From contig NZ_CP084627.1 of NCBI RefSeq assembly GCF_022878925.1, positions 1,404,832-1,468,831 of the forward strand: 64,000 nt of DNA. Reading direction: 5' to 3'. Source of the DNA: Caballeronia sp. TF1N1 (lineage in GTDB: Bacteria; Pseudomonadota; Gammaproteobacteria; Burkholderiales; Burkholderiaceae). Made by a program: the position numbers and the translations under genes. Of the stretch, positions 7,104 to 16,819 are shown one piece after another. Under the pieces are notes generated by a model that worked only from the letters and a program-made list of their open reading frames with translations, had not been told where the DNA came from and did not search any database. Positions within the stretch are counted from its first letter, which is position 1; every line of letters starts with the position of its first letter.

Positions 7104-9170
7104 ATGTCCTTCTCCAGTCCCGTCACGATGGACGCGCCGTGGCATCGCGGCGAAATCACGCTGCAGAAAACCGCGGGCGTCTACGAGCGCATGCAGGAAC
7201 AAGGGCGGCGCGTGGTGCGCAGCTTCATGCCGGAGCAGCATCGGCAATTCTTCGCGCAGCTGCCGTTCATCGTCACGGGCGCGGTCGATCGAAACGGCGA
7301 CGCCTGGGCCACGCTCCTCGCGGGCCGTCCCGGTTTTCTGCAAACGCCTGACGCGACGACTCTCGCCGTCAGGCATCCGCGCGACAAGAACGATCCCGCC
7401 GATGCCGGCATGAGCGATGGCGCATCGGTCGGCATGCTCGGCATCGAACTGCATACGCGGCGGCGTAATCGCATGAACGGCGTGATTCATCGCCATGGCG
7501 ACCGCGCGTTCGAAGTGGCCGTCGAGCAGAGCTTCGGCAATTGCCCGCAATACATTCAACTGCGCGATTTCGAATTCGTGCGCGAGCCTTCCGAGCCTTC
7601 GAACTCGAAGCCGATCGAAGAAGATCCGCACTCGCCACGCGCAAGGGCGATGATCGAACGCGCCGACACCTTCTTCGTGGCATCGTATTTCGACCGCGAA
7701 GACGGGCATCGTCAAGTGGATGTGTCGCATCGCGGCGGCAAGGCGGGTTTCGTGCGCATCTCCGACGATGGCGTGCTCACCATTCCCGACTTCGCGGGCA
7801 ATCTCTTCTTCAACACGCTCGGCAATATTCTTGTGAACGGACGCGCCGGTCTGCTCTTCACGGACTTCGAAAGCGGCACGCTGCTGCAACTTACGGGCGA
7901 CGCCGAAGTGCTCACCGATTCACCCGAAATCGCCGCGTTTCAAGGCGCGGAAAGGCTGTGGCGCTTCACGCCGCGTCGTGTCGTGCTGTGCGAGAATGCG
8001 CTGCCCTTGCGCTGGGCGCTGCGCCGCGAAGGCTTTTCGCCCAATGCGCTGATGACGGGCGACTGGGCGGAGGCATCCGAACGCATGAAGGCGGCCGCGC
8101 TCGCCAACGCGTGGCGGCCGTTCAGGGTGAGCCGTATCGTCGATGAAAGCGATGTCATCCGCTCTTTCCATCTGCAACCGGCGGATGGCGCGGGCATCGT
8201 GGCGCACGCGGCCGGCCAGCATTTGCCGATTCGCGCGCATCTTCCCGGCGAAGCGAAGCCGCTGATCCGCACGTACACGCTGTCGGTGGCGCCATCGGAC
8301 GGGATGTATCGCATCAGCGTGAAGCGCGAAGGACGCGTGTCCGCGCATCTGCACGACACATTGAAAGTGGGCGATGTCGTCGAGGCGCGCGCGCCGGGGG
8401 GCGACTTCACCATCGACGCGCTGGAGCGACGCCCGGCCGTGCTGATCGCGGCGGGCGTCGGCATAACGCCGATGATTGCGATGCTGCGGCACGTCGTCTA
8501 CGAAGGCCTGCGCAAGCGCCGCATCCGCCCGACGTGGCTGATCGTATCGGCGCGAACGCTCGCCAATCGCGCGTTCGCCGCCGAGATCGATGCACTCGTG
8601 CAAAGCGCGGGCGGCGCGGTGCGCGTGATTCGCGTGCTGAGCGACCCGCAAGGCGCGACCTTCAAGGAAGATTACGAGGTGTCGGGGCGGATCGATATCG
8701 ACTTGTTGACGAGCTTTCTGCCGTTCAACGACTACGACTTCTATCTGTGCGGACCGGGCGCGTTCATGCAATCGCTCTACGATGGCTTGCGCGCGCTCAA
8801 CGTGGCCGACACGCGCGTCCATGCCGAAGCCTTCGGTCCCGCATCGCTGCGACGCACGGCCGATCGCGGTATCGAGACGAAGCCGATGCCGCCAGCGGCC
8901 ACGCAAGCCGTATCGGTGAGTTTCCTCAAGTCGGACAAGCGCGTGCAATGGTCGCCCGAAAGCGGCTCGTTGCTCGATCTGGCCGAAGCAAACGGCATCG
9001 ACGCGGAGTTCAACTGTCGCGGCGGAACATGCGGCACGTGCAGGACGCGCATCAGGGAAGGCGCTGTGACCTATGCAAGCGAGCCCGCGTTTCATGTCGG
9101 CGACGACGAAGCCTTGATCTGCTGCGCGCTTCCCGCGGAACAAAGCGCGCCGCTGCTACTCGATCTCTAG
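7104..9170 (+). CDS. PNPOx-like FMN domain fused to ferredoxin reductase and 2Fe-2S ferredoxin
   Basis: A 688-residue three-part protein. Residues ~1-330 resemble the FMN-binding split barrel of pyridoxamine-phosphate-oxidase-like proteins. Residues ~345-580 form a ferredoxin-NADP reductase module with the flavin motif IRTYTLSV and the NAD(P) loop AAGVGITPMIAML. Residues ~600-688 are a plant-type [2Fe-2S] ferredoxin with CRGGTCGTC and the distal cysteine pair in LICCALP. The layout suggests electrons run from NAD(P)H through FAD and the cluster to an FMN site or external acceptor. It follows a GST gene by 7 bases and precedes a LysR gene. The physiological substrate is unknown. Confidence 0.88.
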   Translation: MSFSSPVTMDAPWHRGEITLQKTAGVYERMQEQGRRVVRSFMPEQHRQFFAQLPFIVTGAVDRNGDAWATLLAGRPGFLQTPDATTLAVRHPRDKNDPADAGMSDGASVGMLGIELHTRRRNRMNGVIHRHGDRAFEVAVEQSFGNCPQYIQLRDFEFVREPSEPSNSKPIEEDPHSPRARAMIERADTFFVASYFDREDGHRQVDVSHRGGKAGFVRISDDGVLTIPDFAGNLFFNTLGNILVNGRAGLLFTDFESGTLLQLTGDAEVLTDSPEIAAFQGAERLWRFTPRRVVLCENALPLRWALRREGFSPNALMTGDWAEASERMKAAALANAWRPFRVSRIVDESDVIRSFHLQPADGAGIVAHAAGQHLPIRAHLPGEAKPLIRTYTLSVAPSDGMYRISVKREGRVSAHLHDTLKVGDVVEARAPGGDFTIDALERRPAVLIAAGVGITPMIAMLRHVVYEGLRKRRIRPTWLIVSARTLANRAFAAEIDALVQSAGGAVRVIRVLSDPQGATFKEDYEVSGRIDIDLLTSFLPFNDYDFYLCGPGAFMQSLYDGLRALNVADTRVHAEAFGPASLRRTADRGIETKPMPPAATQAVSVSFLKSDKRVQWSPESGSLLDLAEANGIDAEFNCRGGTCGTCRTRIREGAVTYASEPAFHVGDDEALICCALPAEQSAPLLLDL

Positions 9171-9239
9171 ATTGCGCGGCACGCCAGCATGCCCGAGAAT
9201 GCACGGCAACTTCCCAGCCCGCAGGCCGTGCGCCCCAAC

Positions 9240-10145
9240 ATGGATCGTTTCCAGGCAATGTCGACCTTCGTCACCGTGGTCGAAACCGGAGGCTTCGCGT
9301 CCGCCGCGCGCAAGCTCGAAGTGTCGCCATCGGTGGTGAGCCGCGTCGTCACGGAACTCGAAGAACGGCTTGGCGTGCGGCTGCTCACGCGCACAACACG
9401 CGTCGTGCGTCTCACCGACGCAGGCCGTGGCTACTTCGAGGACTGCCGCCGCATTCTCGGCGAACTCGACAGCGCCGACCTCGCCGCGACCGGCACTCAT
9501 TCGTCGCCGCGTGGCGTCCTCGCCATCACCGCGCCAGTCATGTTCGGCCGACTGCATGTCATGCCGGTGATGCTCGACTACCTTTCGCGCTATCGGGAAG
9601 CGGACGCCAGTTGCTGGTTTGTCGATCGCGTGGTGAATCTCGTCGACGAAGGTATCGACGTGGCGGTGCGGATCGCGGAACTGCCGGACTCGTCGCTGCA
9701 GGCGATTACCGTGGGCCACGTGCGGCGGGTGCTGTGCGCGTCGCCCGAATATCTCGATGAACACGGCACGCCGCGACATCCCGCCGACCTCGATGACCAT
9801 ACGATCATCACGTCCACCGGCTCCTCGACGCCGCCCGAATGGCGTCTTTACGAGGGCGAGCGGCATATCGTCGTGCGCGCGCGGCCGCGCCTTTCCACCA
9901 CGACCAACGACTCGGCGATGGAAGCCGCGCTCGCGGGCTTCGGCATTGCGCGGCTGCTTTCTTATCAGATCGCGTCGCATCTGAACGAAGGCGCGCTCGT
10001 CACCCTTCTCGCCGATTTCGAACCGCCGCCGCTGCCGGTGCATCTCGTGCATCGCGAGGGGCGCCATGTCGCGCAGAAGGTGCGCGCGTTTCTCGATCTC
10101 GCCGTGCCTGCGTTGCGCGCGAATCCATCGCTGAACTGGCGTTAG
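9240..10145 (+). CDS. LysR family transcriptional regulator
   Basis: Encodes ~301 residues. The N-terminal winged helix-turn-helix is clear (MSTFVTVVETGGFASAARKL, then SPSVVSRVVTELEERLG, then LLTRTTRVVRLT), followed by a LysR effector-binding domain. The ATG at 9240 puts the usual ~4 residues before the helix; an alternative ATG at 9189 adds 17 residues. It lies just downstream of the GST and oxidoreductase genes on the same strand, so it may regulate them or be co-transcribed. Effector unknown. Confidence 0.9.
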   Translation: MDRFQAMSTFVTVVETGGFASAARKLEVSPSVVSRVVTELEERLGVRLLTRTTRVVRLTDAGRGYFEDCRRILGELDSADLAATGTHSSPRGVLAITAPVMFGRLHVMPVMLDYLSRYREADASCWFVDRVVNLVDEGIDVAVRIAELPDSSLQAITVGHVRRVLCASPEYLDEHGTPRHPADLDDHTIITSTGSSTPPEWRLYEGERHIVVRARPRLSTTTNDSAMEAALAGFGIARLLSYQIASHLNEGALVTLLADFEPPPLPVHLVHREGRHVAQKVRAFLDLAVPALRANPSLNWR

Positions 10146-10323
10146 TTTTTGGTTGCGCGCGGCGGGCAAGATACGCGCGCTTCGAAGCTCGTCCGCTCGA
10201 ATCGAACGGCCGTTAGCGCGCGCCCCGTGCAAAATGCCGGCAAACCATGCAACATAGCTCTCTCGACCGGATGTCACGGTCGCCGCGCTTCGGCTTTCCT
10301 GAACCTTCAACGGCTCACGCACC

Positions 10324-11799
10324 ATGACGAATCAAACATCTTCCTCGAATGAACGCCCGCTCGACATGATCATCTTCGGCGGCGGCGGCGACCTTGCCGC
10401 ACGCAAGCTGCTGCCCGCGCTCTACATGGCTCATTCGCATTGCAATCTGCCGCCCGACACGCGCATTCTCGCGATCGGCCGCAAGGACTGGACGCGCGAA
10501 GACTATCTGAAGAATTTCATGGAGAAGCAGTCGCGTCCGTTCATCGACGAAAAAGGCTTCGATGCGCAGTCGTGGGACAAATTCCTCGCGCTGTTCGACT
10601 ACGTGCGCGTGGATGTCGAAAACCCGGACGACTTCCGCCGTCTCGCCGAAGCATCGCGCGAGAACGCGCAGCGCGTGTTCTATCTCTCGACCTCGCCGGA
10701 ACTTTTCACCACCATCTGTGACAATCTCGCGGCAGCGGGTCTCGTGGACGAGCAGTCGCGCGTCGTGCTGGAAAAGCCGCTCGGTCACGATCTCGCCTCG
10801 GCGGTCGAGATCAACAACGCCGTCGGCAAGCGCTTCAAGGAAGAGCAGATTTATCGCATCGACCATTATCTCGGCAAGGAGACGGTCCAGAACCTGATGG
10901 TGCTGCGCTTTGGCAACGCCATCTTCGGTCCGCTGTGGCAAGCGCCTTATATCAAGAGCGTGCAGATCACGGTGTCGGAAACGGTGGGCGTGGGCAGCCG
11001 CGCGGGCTTTTACGATCACACCGGCGCGCTGCGCGACATGGTGCAGAACCACTTGCTGCAACTGCTGTGCATCGTGGCAATGGAACCGCCCGTCTCGCTC
11101 GATCCCGACGCCGTGCGCGACGAAAAGCTCAAGGTGCTGAAGTCGCTGCGGCCCATGTCGGTCGCGGATATCGCCCGCGACACCGTGCGCGGTCAGTATG
11201 CGGCGGGCGCGGTCGGCGGCGAGGCGGTGAAAGGCTATCTGCAGGAAGACAACGTGCCCGCCGAAAGCCGCGCCGAGACCTTCGTCGCATTGCGCGCGCA
11301 TATCAACAACTGGCGCTGGGCCAACGTCCCGTTCTTCCTGCGCACCGGCAAGCGCATGCAGAACCGGCGCTCGGAGATCGTCATCGACTTTGCCGACTTG
11401 CCGTTCTCGATCATTCCGGCGGGTCCGCGTCATTACGGCAACCGGCTCACCATCACGTTGCAGCCGGAAGAATCAATCCAGTTGCAGATGATGGCGAAGG
11501 AACCCGGCAGCGGCATGCAAATGCTGCCCGTCAATCTGAACCTCGATCTGCAGCAGGCGTTCACCGAGCGCCGCGCGGAAGCGTATGAGCGTTTGCTGAT
11601 CGACGTGATTCGCGGCCGTCTCACGCACTTCATGCGCCGCGACGAACTCGAAGCGGCTTGGGCGTGGGTCGAGCCCATTCTCAACGGCTGGAAGGAACTC
11701 GGCGACAAGCCGCGCGGTTATACGGCGGGAACGTTCGGCCCGGCGGCTTCATCGGCACTGATGGCGCGCGAGAATCTCGCGTGGGCCGAGGAAGCGTGA
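10324..11799 (+). CDS. zwf: Glucose-6-phosphate 1-dehydrogenase
   Basis: A 491-residue enzyme of normal length that oxidises glucose-6-phosphate to 6-phosphogluconolactone with NADP, feeding the Entner-Doudoroff and pentose phosphate routes. The N-terminal nucleotide-binding loop IIFGGGGDLAARKLLPAL and the active-site signature RIDHYLGKETVQNLM (about residue 178) are intact, as is the C-terminal DELEAAWAWVEPIL. It is not flanked by pgl, glk or hexR as in many proteobacterial operons, so it is probably an extra, solitary copy on this replicon. Confidence 0.96.
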   Translation: MTNQTSSSNERPLDMIIFGGGGDLAARKLLPALYMAHSHCNLPPDTRILAIGRKDWTREDYLKNFMEKQSRPFIDEKGFDAQSWDKFLALFDYVRVDVENPDDFRRLAEASRENAQRVFYLSTSPELFTTICDNLAAAGLVDEQSRVVLEKPLGHDLASAVEINNAVGKRFKEEQIYRIDHYLGKETVQNLMVLRFGNAIFGPLWQAPYIKSVQITVSETVGVGSRAGFYDHTGALRDMVQNHLLQLLCIVAMEPPVSLDPDAVRDEKLKVLKSLRPMSVADIARDTVRGQYAAGAVGGEAVKGYLQEDNVPAESRAETFVALRAHINNWRWANVPFFLRTGKRMQNRRSEIVIDFADLPFSIIPAGPRHYGNRLTITLQPEESIQLQMMAKEPGSGMQMLPVNLNLDLQQAFTERRAEAYERLLIDVIRGRLTHFMRRDELEAAWAWVEPILNGWKELGDKPRGYTAGTFGPAASSALMARENLAWAEEA

Positions 11800-11834
11800 T
11801 GCGTTGACTTCACGATGACTTCGCGGCGGGCGCT

Positions 11835-13127
11835 TTATCGCATCATCGAGCGAGCGCCCTGCCGCGCGGACCACGCCGTGCCGACCGCCATCACCCACGC
11901 GAGCACGACGATCCCGCACAGAATGCCGGACAGCCGCAGCACGGCGGGCATCGGGTCCGACGACCAATGGTGGTCCTGCACGAAGACCATGATGAACGCG
12001 ATGCTGAACTGCCGCCCGACATAGCTCGCGCCCTGCGAGCCCGTCTGCACGTGACAGCCAAGCCACACGCCCGCGCACAGCGCGAGCATGCAGGCGAACG
12101 CGTTGTCGCCCAGCAGCGGCAAGAGCGCGAGGCTCACCGCTCCCGCCAGCAGACAGCCGACGAGCCGCTGCACCATGCGCTGCGTGACGGGTTTTTTCGT
12201 CGGCTTGTCCAGTGCGGATGCGGGCAAGATCAGCACGGCAACGGCCGTTACCATCGCCTGCGCGAAGCCGGGCAAATTCCACGCATACGCGAGCGCCGCG
12301 AGAATCATGATCGACCACGCGGACTGCCATGCCAGGCGCTTGCGCATGACGTCGGCAACGTGCTGCGCGTGCGCGGCTTCGAGCGCTTGCACGGCTTGCG
12401 CGGCATCGGAGGGAACGAGCGTGATGGCATGCGTGACGGCGAGGCTGTTGGCATTCACCCTGTCGGCCGTGGACGACGCCTGCGCGCCCGGCACGAGCGC
12501 CGCGCCACGCTTTTTCCGATAATGCTGCACGCCCGCGTGAAAGAGCGCCGACACGGCCACGCACGCCACGGTGCCGACGATCACCTCGACCACGCGCAGC
12601 ACCGCGAACGAAGCCGTCGCCGATGCCGAATCGAGCCGATGCGCCTCGAACGTCACCATCAGCGCGGTCACCGCGCCGAGCACCCAGGCGTAGCCGGCAT
12701 CCGAAACGAGCGCGCGAAACACCGAGAAGCCTGCGATCAACCCGAGCAGCGGCACGAAGAGCCACGGCACATCGCCGATGAGCGGCCCGGCCACCGCCCC
12801 GAGCAACGCGCCCGCCACCGTGCCGAGCACGCGATGCACGCCGCGTTGCGCGCACGCGGAGAACTTGGTCTGCATGACGGCGAAGCCGCTGATGGCGGCC
12901 CACCAGATGTGCGTCAAGTGAAACGCGTAGGCCAGCGCGACCGCGAGCGCCACCGAGAACATCGCCTGCGTGGCGAAGTGCGCGCGCTCGGGCGTCGGTT
13001 TGATCGCGATGAGTTCGCGGCCCAGCGAGACGAAGGCATCGCGCAGAACGGGCGCGAGCGCGTCCACGCCGCTCAGGGCGTCACGTTCGAGCGGCGGGGC
13101 GGCACGGGTCGAGTTTTCGTTGGGCAT
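11835..13127 (-). CDS. FUSC family membrane protein (aromatic acid efflux type)
   Basis: A 430-residue inner-membrane protein with two blocks of hydrophobic helices separated by a soluble segment, the usual layout of the fusaric-acid-resistance/AaeB superfamily. Diagnostic text includes HIWWAAISGFAVMQTKFSACAQRGVHRVLGT and the mirrored IMILAALAYAWNLPGFAQAMVT in the second block. Members export aromatic carboxylic acids or related compounds; the substrate here is not known. It is single, with no membrane-fusion partner gene beside it. It starts at an ATG about 90 bases upstream of the LysE-type exporter's stop codon. Confidence 0.82.
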   Translation of the reverse strand: MPNENSTRAAPPLERDALSGVDALAPVLRDAFVSLGRELIAIKPTPERAHFATQAMFSVALAVALAYAFHLTHIWWAAISGFAVMQTKFSACAQRGVHRVLGTVAGALLGAVAGPLIGDVPWLFVPLLGLIAGFSVFRALVSDAGYAWVLGAVTALMVTFEAHRLDSASATASFAVLRVVEVIVGTVACVAVSALFHAGVQHYRKKRGAALVPGAQASSTADRVNANSLAVTHAITLVPSDAAQAVQALEAAHAQHVADVMRKRLAWQSAWSIMILAALAYAWNLPGFAQAMVTAVAVLILPASALDKPTKKPVTQRMVQRLVGCLLAGAVSLALLPLLGDNAFACMLALCAGVWLGCHVQTGSQGASYVGRQFSIAFIMVFVQDHHWSSDPMPAVLRLSGILCGIVVLAWVMAVGTAWSARQGARSMMR

Positions 13128-13214
13128 TGTCGGGGCGTCTTCGAGGATGCACTTTGCAGCGTAGTCGCGAAGCGGCCCGAGCGCAAAGGCAAGACAAAAA
13201 GACGGCGGATTGCG

Positions 13215-13856
13215 TCAGACCCGCGAAGTCAGCAGTCGAATGCCTGCAACTGCGAAGACGAGCGCGAGCGCGGCGTCGAGACCGCGCTGGATGCGCGTGT
13301 AGATGCGGCGCGCCGATGCCATCGAAAAAAGCGCGGCATAGCCGCCGAACACGCATACGCCGATACACAGACAGCCCGCGACGACCGCGAGCATGTGCGC
13401 GGTGCCCTCGCCCGCCGATGAGCCGAGCGCTGCCACCGACATCCATACGAGAATGGCCTTCGGATTGGTCAGATGTAGCAGCGCGCCGCGTGCATAGAGC
13501 TTGCGCGTGTCTGGTTGCTCAGTCGTTTCCACCGACGATGCACGGCGCGCCGGCCGCCACGCCGAGCGGCCCGACTTGAACGCGAGCCACAAGAGATACA
13601 CGCCGCCACACAGCTTGACCGCGACGAGAAAGCCCGTGTATGCCGTCAACACGGCGGAAAGGCCGAGCGCGGCGAGCATCGCCCAGAAGAAGGAGCCGGA
13701 GATCACGCCCGCCGCGAAAGCAAACGCGGCGCGCCGGCCGGAAGTGCTCGCAATCGACATGATCGCGAGATTGCTCGGGCCGGGGCTTGCCGTGCCGACG
13801 AAATAAGCGGAATAGGCCAGCAGAAGGTTGGCGCTGACAAATGCGTGAGCAGACAT
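13215..13856 (-). CDS. LysE/RhtB family amino-acid exporter
   Basis: Encodes 213 residues, the usual size, with about six membrane helices. The N-terminal family signature is present (ASPGPSNLAIMSIASTSGRRAAF), as are FWAMLAALGLSAVL and LLHLTNPKAILVWM. The upstream-extended reading frame would add 34 charged residues before the first helix, so the ATG at 13856 was chosen. LysE-type proteins export amino acids or derivatives. The neighbouring LysR gene begins further upstream on the same strand and may control it. Substrate unknown. Confidence 0.88.
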   Translation of the reverse strand: MSAHAFVSANLLLAYSAYFVGTASPGPSNLAIMSIASTSGRRAAFAFAAGVISGSFFWAMLAALGLSAVLTAYTGFLVAVKLCGGVYLLWLAFKSGRSAWRPARRASSVETTEQPDTRKLYARGALLHLTNPKAILVWMSVAALGSSAGEGTAHMLAVVAGCLCIGVCVFGGYAALFSMASARRIYTRIQRGLDAALALVFAVAGIRLLTSRV

Positions 13857-13982
13857 GGAGTGGCTCCGGCGAGTCGAGTATTTGCCGATGAGCGCGAGCT
13901 TTCGCGCCCGCCGATATTCTCGCCGACCGAAGCACCCCCGCACATGCACGATTCCCACGTGAACCGGCAGGCCAGTGCGTGA

Positions 13983-14876
13983 TCAGTCCGCATAGCGCTC
14001 GATGCCATCCGCCAGCGCGTCGAACACGGCGCGGCAGCGCGGACTGCCGCGCAGATCTTCGTGCATCGTTACCCAGGTTTCGAGCTGAAACGTGAATACT
14101 TTCGGCAGCACGCGCACGAGTGACTCGTTGCGCCGGGCAAGCGCTACCTGACACATGCCGAGGCCCGCGCCCGCGCGGATCAGCGCAAGTTGCGCGAGGT
14201 CGCTGTCCGAGCGCAGGGCGAACGTATCGCGCGAAAATTCCGGCAGCGACTTGCTCGCTTCGCGTACGAAGGCGTTCGGCTGATCGAAACCGATGATCGC
14301 ATGCCGATCCAGCGCCGCCACGTTGCGCGGCGTGCCATGCTTCGCGAGATAGTCGCGATGCGCGTGCAAGCCCACTTCGATCCGCCCGACGCGCCGCGCG
14401 ACGAGTTGCGTCTGCTTCGGCCGCACCATGCGCACGGCGATGTCGGCTTCGCGTCTGAGCAGGTCCTGCACGCGATTGCTGAGGACGAGTTCGATCACGA
14501 GACGCGGATGCCGCTCGCGCAACGCCGCGAGAATGGGCGGCAACACTTCGACGCCCACGACTTCGCTCGCCGAGATCCGCACGGCGCCCTGCACGCTCGC
14601 GCCATCCGCATGACCCGTCGCGGCGCGTTCGAGCGATGCGGCCGTGCTGTGCATCGCCTCGGCATGCGCGCGCAGGTCGAGCGCGACATCGGTCGGTTGC
14701 AGGCCGGTTTGCGAGCGCGTGAACAAGCTTACGCCGAGTGCCTTTTCGAGCGCCTCGACATGCCGTCCCGCAGTGGGCTGCGTGATGCCGAGCGAACGCG
14801 CCGCGCCCGAAAGCGAACCTTCCTGCAAGACCGCCAAAAAAGTGCGGTACAGCTCCCAGCCAATATTGTCTGCCAT
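13983..14876 (-). CDS. LysR family transcriptional regulator
   Basis: Encodes 297 residues with the N-terminal helix-turn-helix (WELYRTFLAVLQEGSLSGAA, ITQPTAGRHVEALEKALG) and a full effector domain (VRISASEVVGVEVLPPILAAL). It is divergent from the NAD-dependent epimerase-like gene at 14971, with ~95 bases between the two starts, and upstream of the LysE-type exporter on its own strand. LysR regulators commonly control the divergent neighbour, so the epimerase-like gene is the likely target. Start chosen at the first ATG. Confidence 0.9.
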   Translation of the reverse strand: MADNIGWELYRTFLAVLQEGSLSGAARSLGITQPTAGRHVEALEKALGVSLFTRSQTGLQPTDVALDLRAHAEAMHSTAASLERAATGHADGASVQGAVRISASEVVGVEVLPPILAALRERHPRLVIELVLSNRVQDLLRREADIAVRMVRPKQTQLVARRVGRIEVGLHAHRDYLAKHGTPRNVAALDRHAIIGFDQPNAFVREASKSLPEFSRDTFALRSDSDLAQLALIRAGAGLGMCQVALARRNESLVRVLPKVFTFQLETWVTMHEDLRGSPRCRAVFDALADGIERYAD

Positions 14877-14970
14877 ACGAATTTGTATATCTGCTCAACG
14901 AGGTTAGGCAATTTTATTGTATCGTCGCACGGCACAGAATAAGGTCTTCGATCCAAGAGAGGCGCAAGAC

Positions 14971-15945
14971 ATGACACACGGCGAACAGGCATTGGTGCTC
15001 GGGGCGAGCGGCGGAATTGGCAGCGAAGTGGCGCGACAGCTGCGCGACGCGGGCTGGCGCGTGCGCGGTATGAAACGGGGCGCACCCGACGCGCGGCCCG
15101 ACCTGCACGGCATCGAATGGATTCAGGGCGATGCCATGAACCGCGCGGATGTCAAGCGCGCCGCACGGGGCTGCGCGGTCATCGTGCATGCGGTGAATCC
15201 GCCGGGCTACAAGCGCTGGGCCGACTTCGTCTTGCCGATGATCGATCACACCATCGCCGCCGCGAAAGCCGAGGGCGCGACCATCGTGCTGCCGGGCACG
15301 GTGTACAACTTCGGGCCGGACGCGCTGCCCTTCATCGATGAGCGCGCGCCACAGCGTCCGCTCACGGAAAAAGGCGCGATACGCGTGGAGATGGAAGCGC
15401 GACTGGAACGCGCGAGCAAGGACGGCGCGCGCGTGCTGATCGTGCGCGCGGGCGATTTCTTCGGGCCGAGAGCGGGCAACAACTGGTTTTCGCAGGGACT
15501 CGTGACGCCGGGCAAACCGGTCAGGAAAATCAGTTGTCCCGGTGCGCGCGGTGTCGGGCATGAATGGTCGTATCTACCCGATGTGGCGCGCACGATGATC
15601 GAGTTGCTTCGACGCCGCGATACGCTCGAACCCTTCGCGCGCTTTCACATGGGCGGACATTGGGACGAAGACGGCATGCAGTTCGCTCGTGCTATCCAGC
15701 GCGTCGCCGCGCGCAACCGGCCGCGCATCGTCGGGTTTCCGTGGTGGTTGCTCGCGCTGGCATCGCCCTTCAATACGACGTTTCGAGAGCTGCGCGAGAT
15801 GCGCTACTTATGGCGCACGCCGGTGCGCATGAACAACGCCTTGCTCGTCCATACGCTCGGCCACGAACCGCATACGCCGCTCGATGAAGCCGTCGAAGCC
15901 ACGCTCGTCGGACTCGGCTGTCTCAATCCCGGCGAGCGCGCCTGA
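14971..15945 (+). CDS. NAD-dependent epimerase/dehydratase family protein
   Basis: Encodes 324 residues starting at an ATG with GAGAGG a few bases upstream. The N-terminal Rossmann loop is VLGASGGIGSEVARQL; the extended-SDR tyrosine site appears as the TVYNFGP segment, and the later RAGDFFGPRAGNNWFS motif is typical of isoprenoid- or sugar-modifying extended SDRs. It is divergent from a LysR gene that probably controls it. Substrate cannot be stated. Downstream of its stop lie two reverse-oriented solitary iterons. Confidence 0.83.
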   Translation: MTHGEQALVLGASGGIGSEVARQLRDAGWRVRGMKRGAPDARPDLHGIEWIQGDAMNRADVKRAARGCAVIVHAVNPPGYKRWADFVLPMIDHTIAAAKAEGATIVLPGTVYNFGPDALPFIDERAPQRPLTEKGAIRVEMEARLERASKDGARVLIVRAGDFFGPRAGNNWFSQGLVTPGKPVRKISCPGARGVGHEWSYLPDVARTMIELLRRRDTLEPFARFHMGGHWDEDGMQFARAIQRVAARNRPRIVGFPWWLLALASPFNTTFRELREMRYLWRTPVRMNNALLVHTLGHEPHTPLDEAVEATLVGLGCLNPGERA

Positions 15946-16008
15946 CCGAAGCGCGGACTACTTCCGGGCGCAATGAAGCTCGGCTTCGTAAGCAGCCGAA
16001 TACGACGG

Positions 16009-16026
16009 CTCCCGAAAGCGCTCACC
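16009..16026 (-). repeat. Solitary iteron copy (reverse)
   Basis: The reverse complement reads GGTGAGCGCTTTCGGGAG, preceded by TAAA, matching the origin iteron consensus. It lies between the epimerase-like gene and the deaminase gene, 93 bp from a second reverse copy. Confidence 0.75.
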
Positions 16027-16101
16027 TTTAGACGCTCGAAAGCCACCAAATCGATGGAAAAGCCCTTTGTTTTCAAGGCTCCGTGCCAACCGCGAACATG
16101 C

Positions 16102-16119
16102 CTCCCGAATACCCTCACC
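16102..16119 (-). repeat. Solitary iteron copy (reverse)
   Basis: The reverse complement reads GGTGAGGGTATTCGGGAG, preceded by GAAA. It is the second of two same-orientation copies in the 15946-16218 gap; the rest of the gap shows no gene. Confidence 0.75.
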
Positions 16120-16218
16120 TTTCGCGCTGATACGCGTCATGCGACTCGCACGCGCTAGCGGCTTTTTGCCTGCGCTATGCTGCCTTTCCTTCCAACGGCG
16201 ATTGCAGGAGACAAGTCC

Positions 16219-16758
16219 ATGAGCATTACCGCGCCCGCGCCCAAGCAGCAAAGCGACGCTTTTCCGCCGCAAGGTCTCACGCCCACGCGCGAGCAGATCA
16301 TCCGGCATCTGCGGCATTCGAGCGTTATCGCCGAGCGTGCAACGCTGCTCGGTCATCATCCGTTCGGCGCGATCCTCGTCGGTCCTGACCAGGAAACCGT
16401 GTTGATGGAGCAAGGCAATGTCGATACCGTGAATCACGCGGAGTCGGTGCTCGCGCGCGTCGCGGCGCTCAACTTCACGCCGGAGTACTTGTGGAGCTGC
16501 ACGCTCTATACGTCCGTCGAGCCGTGCTGCATGTGCGCGGGAACCGCGTATTGGGCGAACATCGGACGCGTGGTGTATGGACTGACGGAAGCGCGTCTGC
16601 TGGACGCCACCGGCAATCACGAAGAGAATCCGACCATGAGCGTCTCGTCACGCTACGTGTTCGATCACTGCCAGAAGCCCGTCGAACTGATCGGCCCGAT
16701 TGCCGAAGTAGAAGACGAGGTGCTACGAGTGCAACGCGAGTTCTGGGCCAAACGCTAG
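16219..16758 (+). CDS. Nucleoside/cytidine deaminase family protein
   Basis: Encodes 179 residues from an ATG with a strong AGGAG site; a 14-residue longer frame has no such site. The zinc deaminase motifs are present: the H-A-E triad in NHAESVLARV (zinc ligand His and proton-shuttle Glu) and the P-C-x2-C pair in VEPCCMCAGTAYWANI. The family hydrolytically deaminates guanine, cytosine, adenosine in tRNA, or related bases. The VVYGLTE segment places it with the CMP/dCMP-deaminase-like single-domain enzymes. The exact substrate is open. It lies upstream of a class II aldolase gene on the same strand. Confidence 0.88.
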   Translation: MSITAPAPKQQSDAFPPQGLTPTREQIIRHLRHSSVIAERATLLGHHPFGAILVGPDQETVLMEQGNVDTVNHAESVLARVAALNFTPEYLWSCTLYTSVEPCCMCAGTAYWANIGRVVYGLTEARLLDATGNHEENPTMSVSSRYVFDHCQKPVELIGPIAEVEDEVLRVQREFWAKR

Positions 16759-16819
16759 ACAAGCCTCTTGCAGTGCAACATGAAGCAAGCAAGATGGATT
16801 GGCCGTCATGCGTTGACTG

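Noticed and set aside
11967..13421. 484-codon plus-strand open frame
   Set aside because: Antisense across the FUSC and LysE genes, with Arg/His/Glu-rich nonsense composition.
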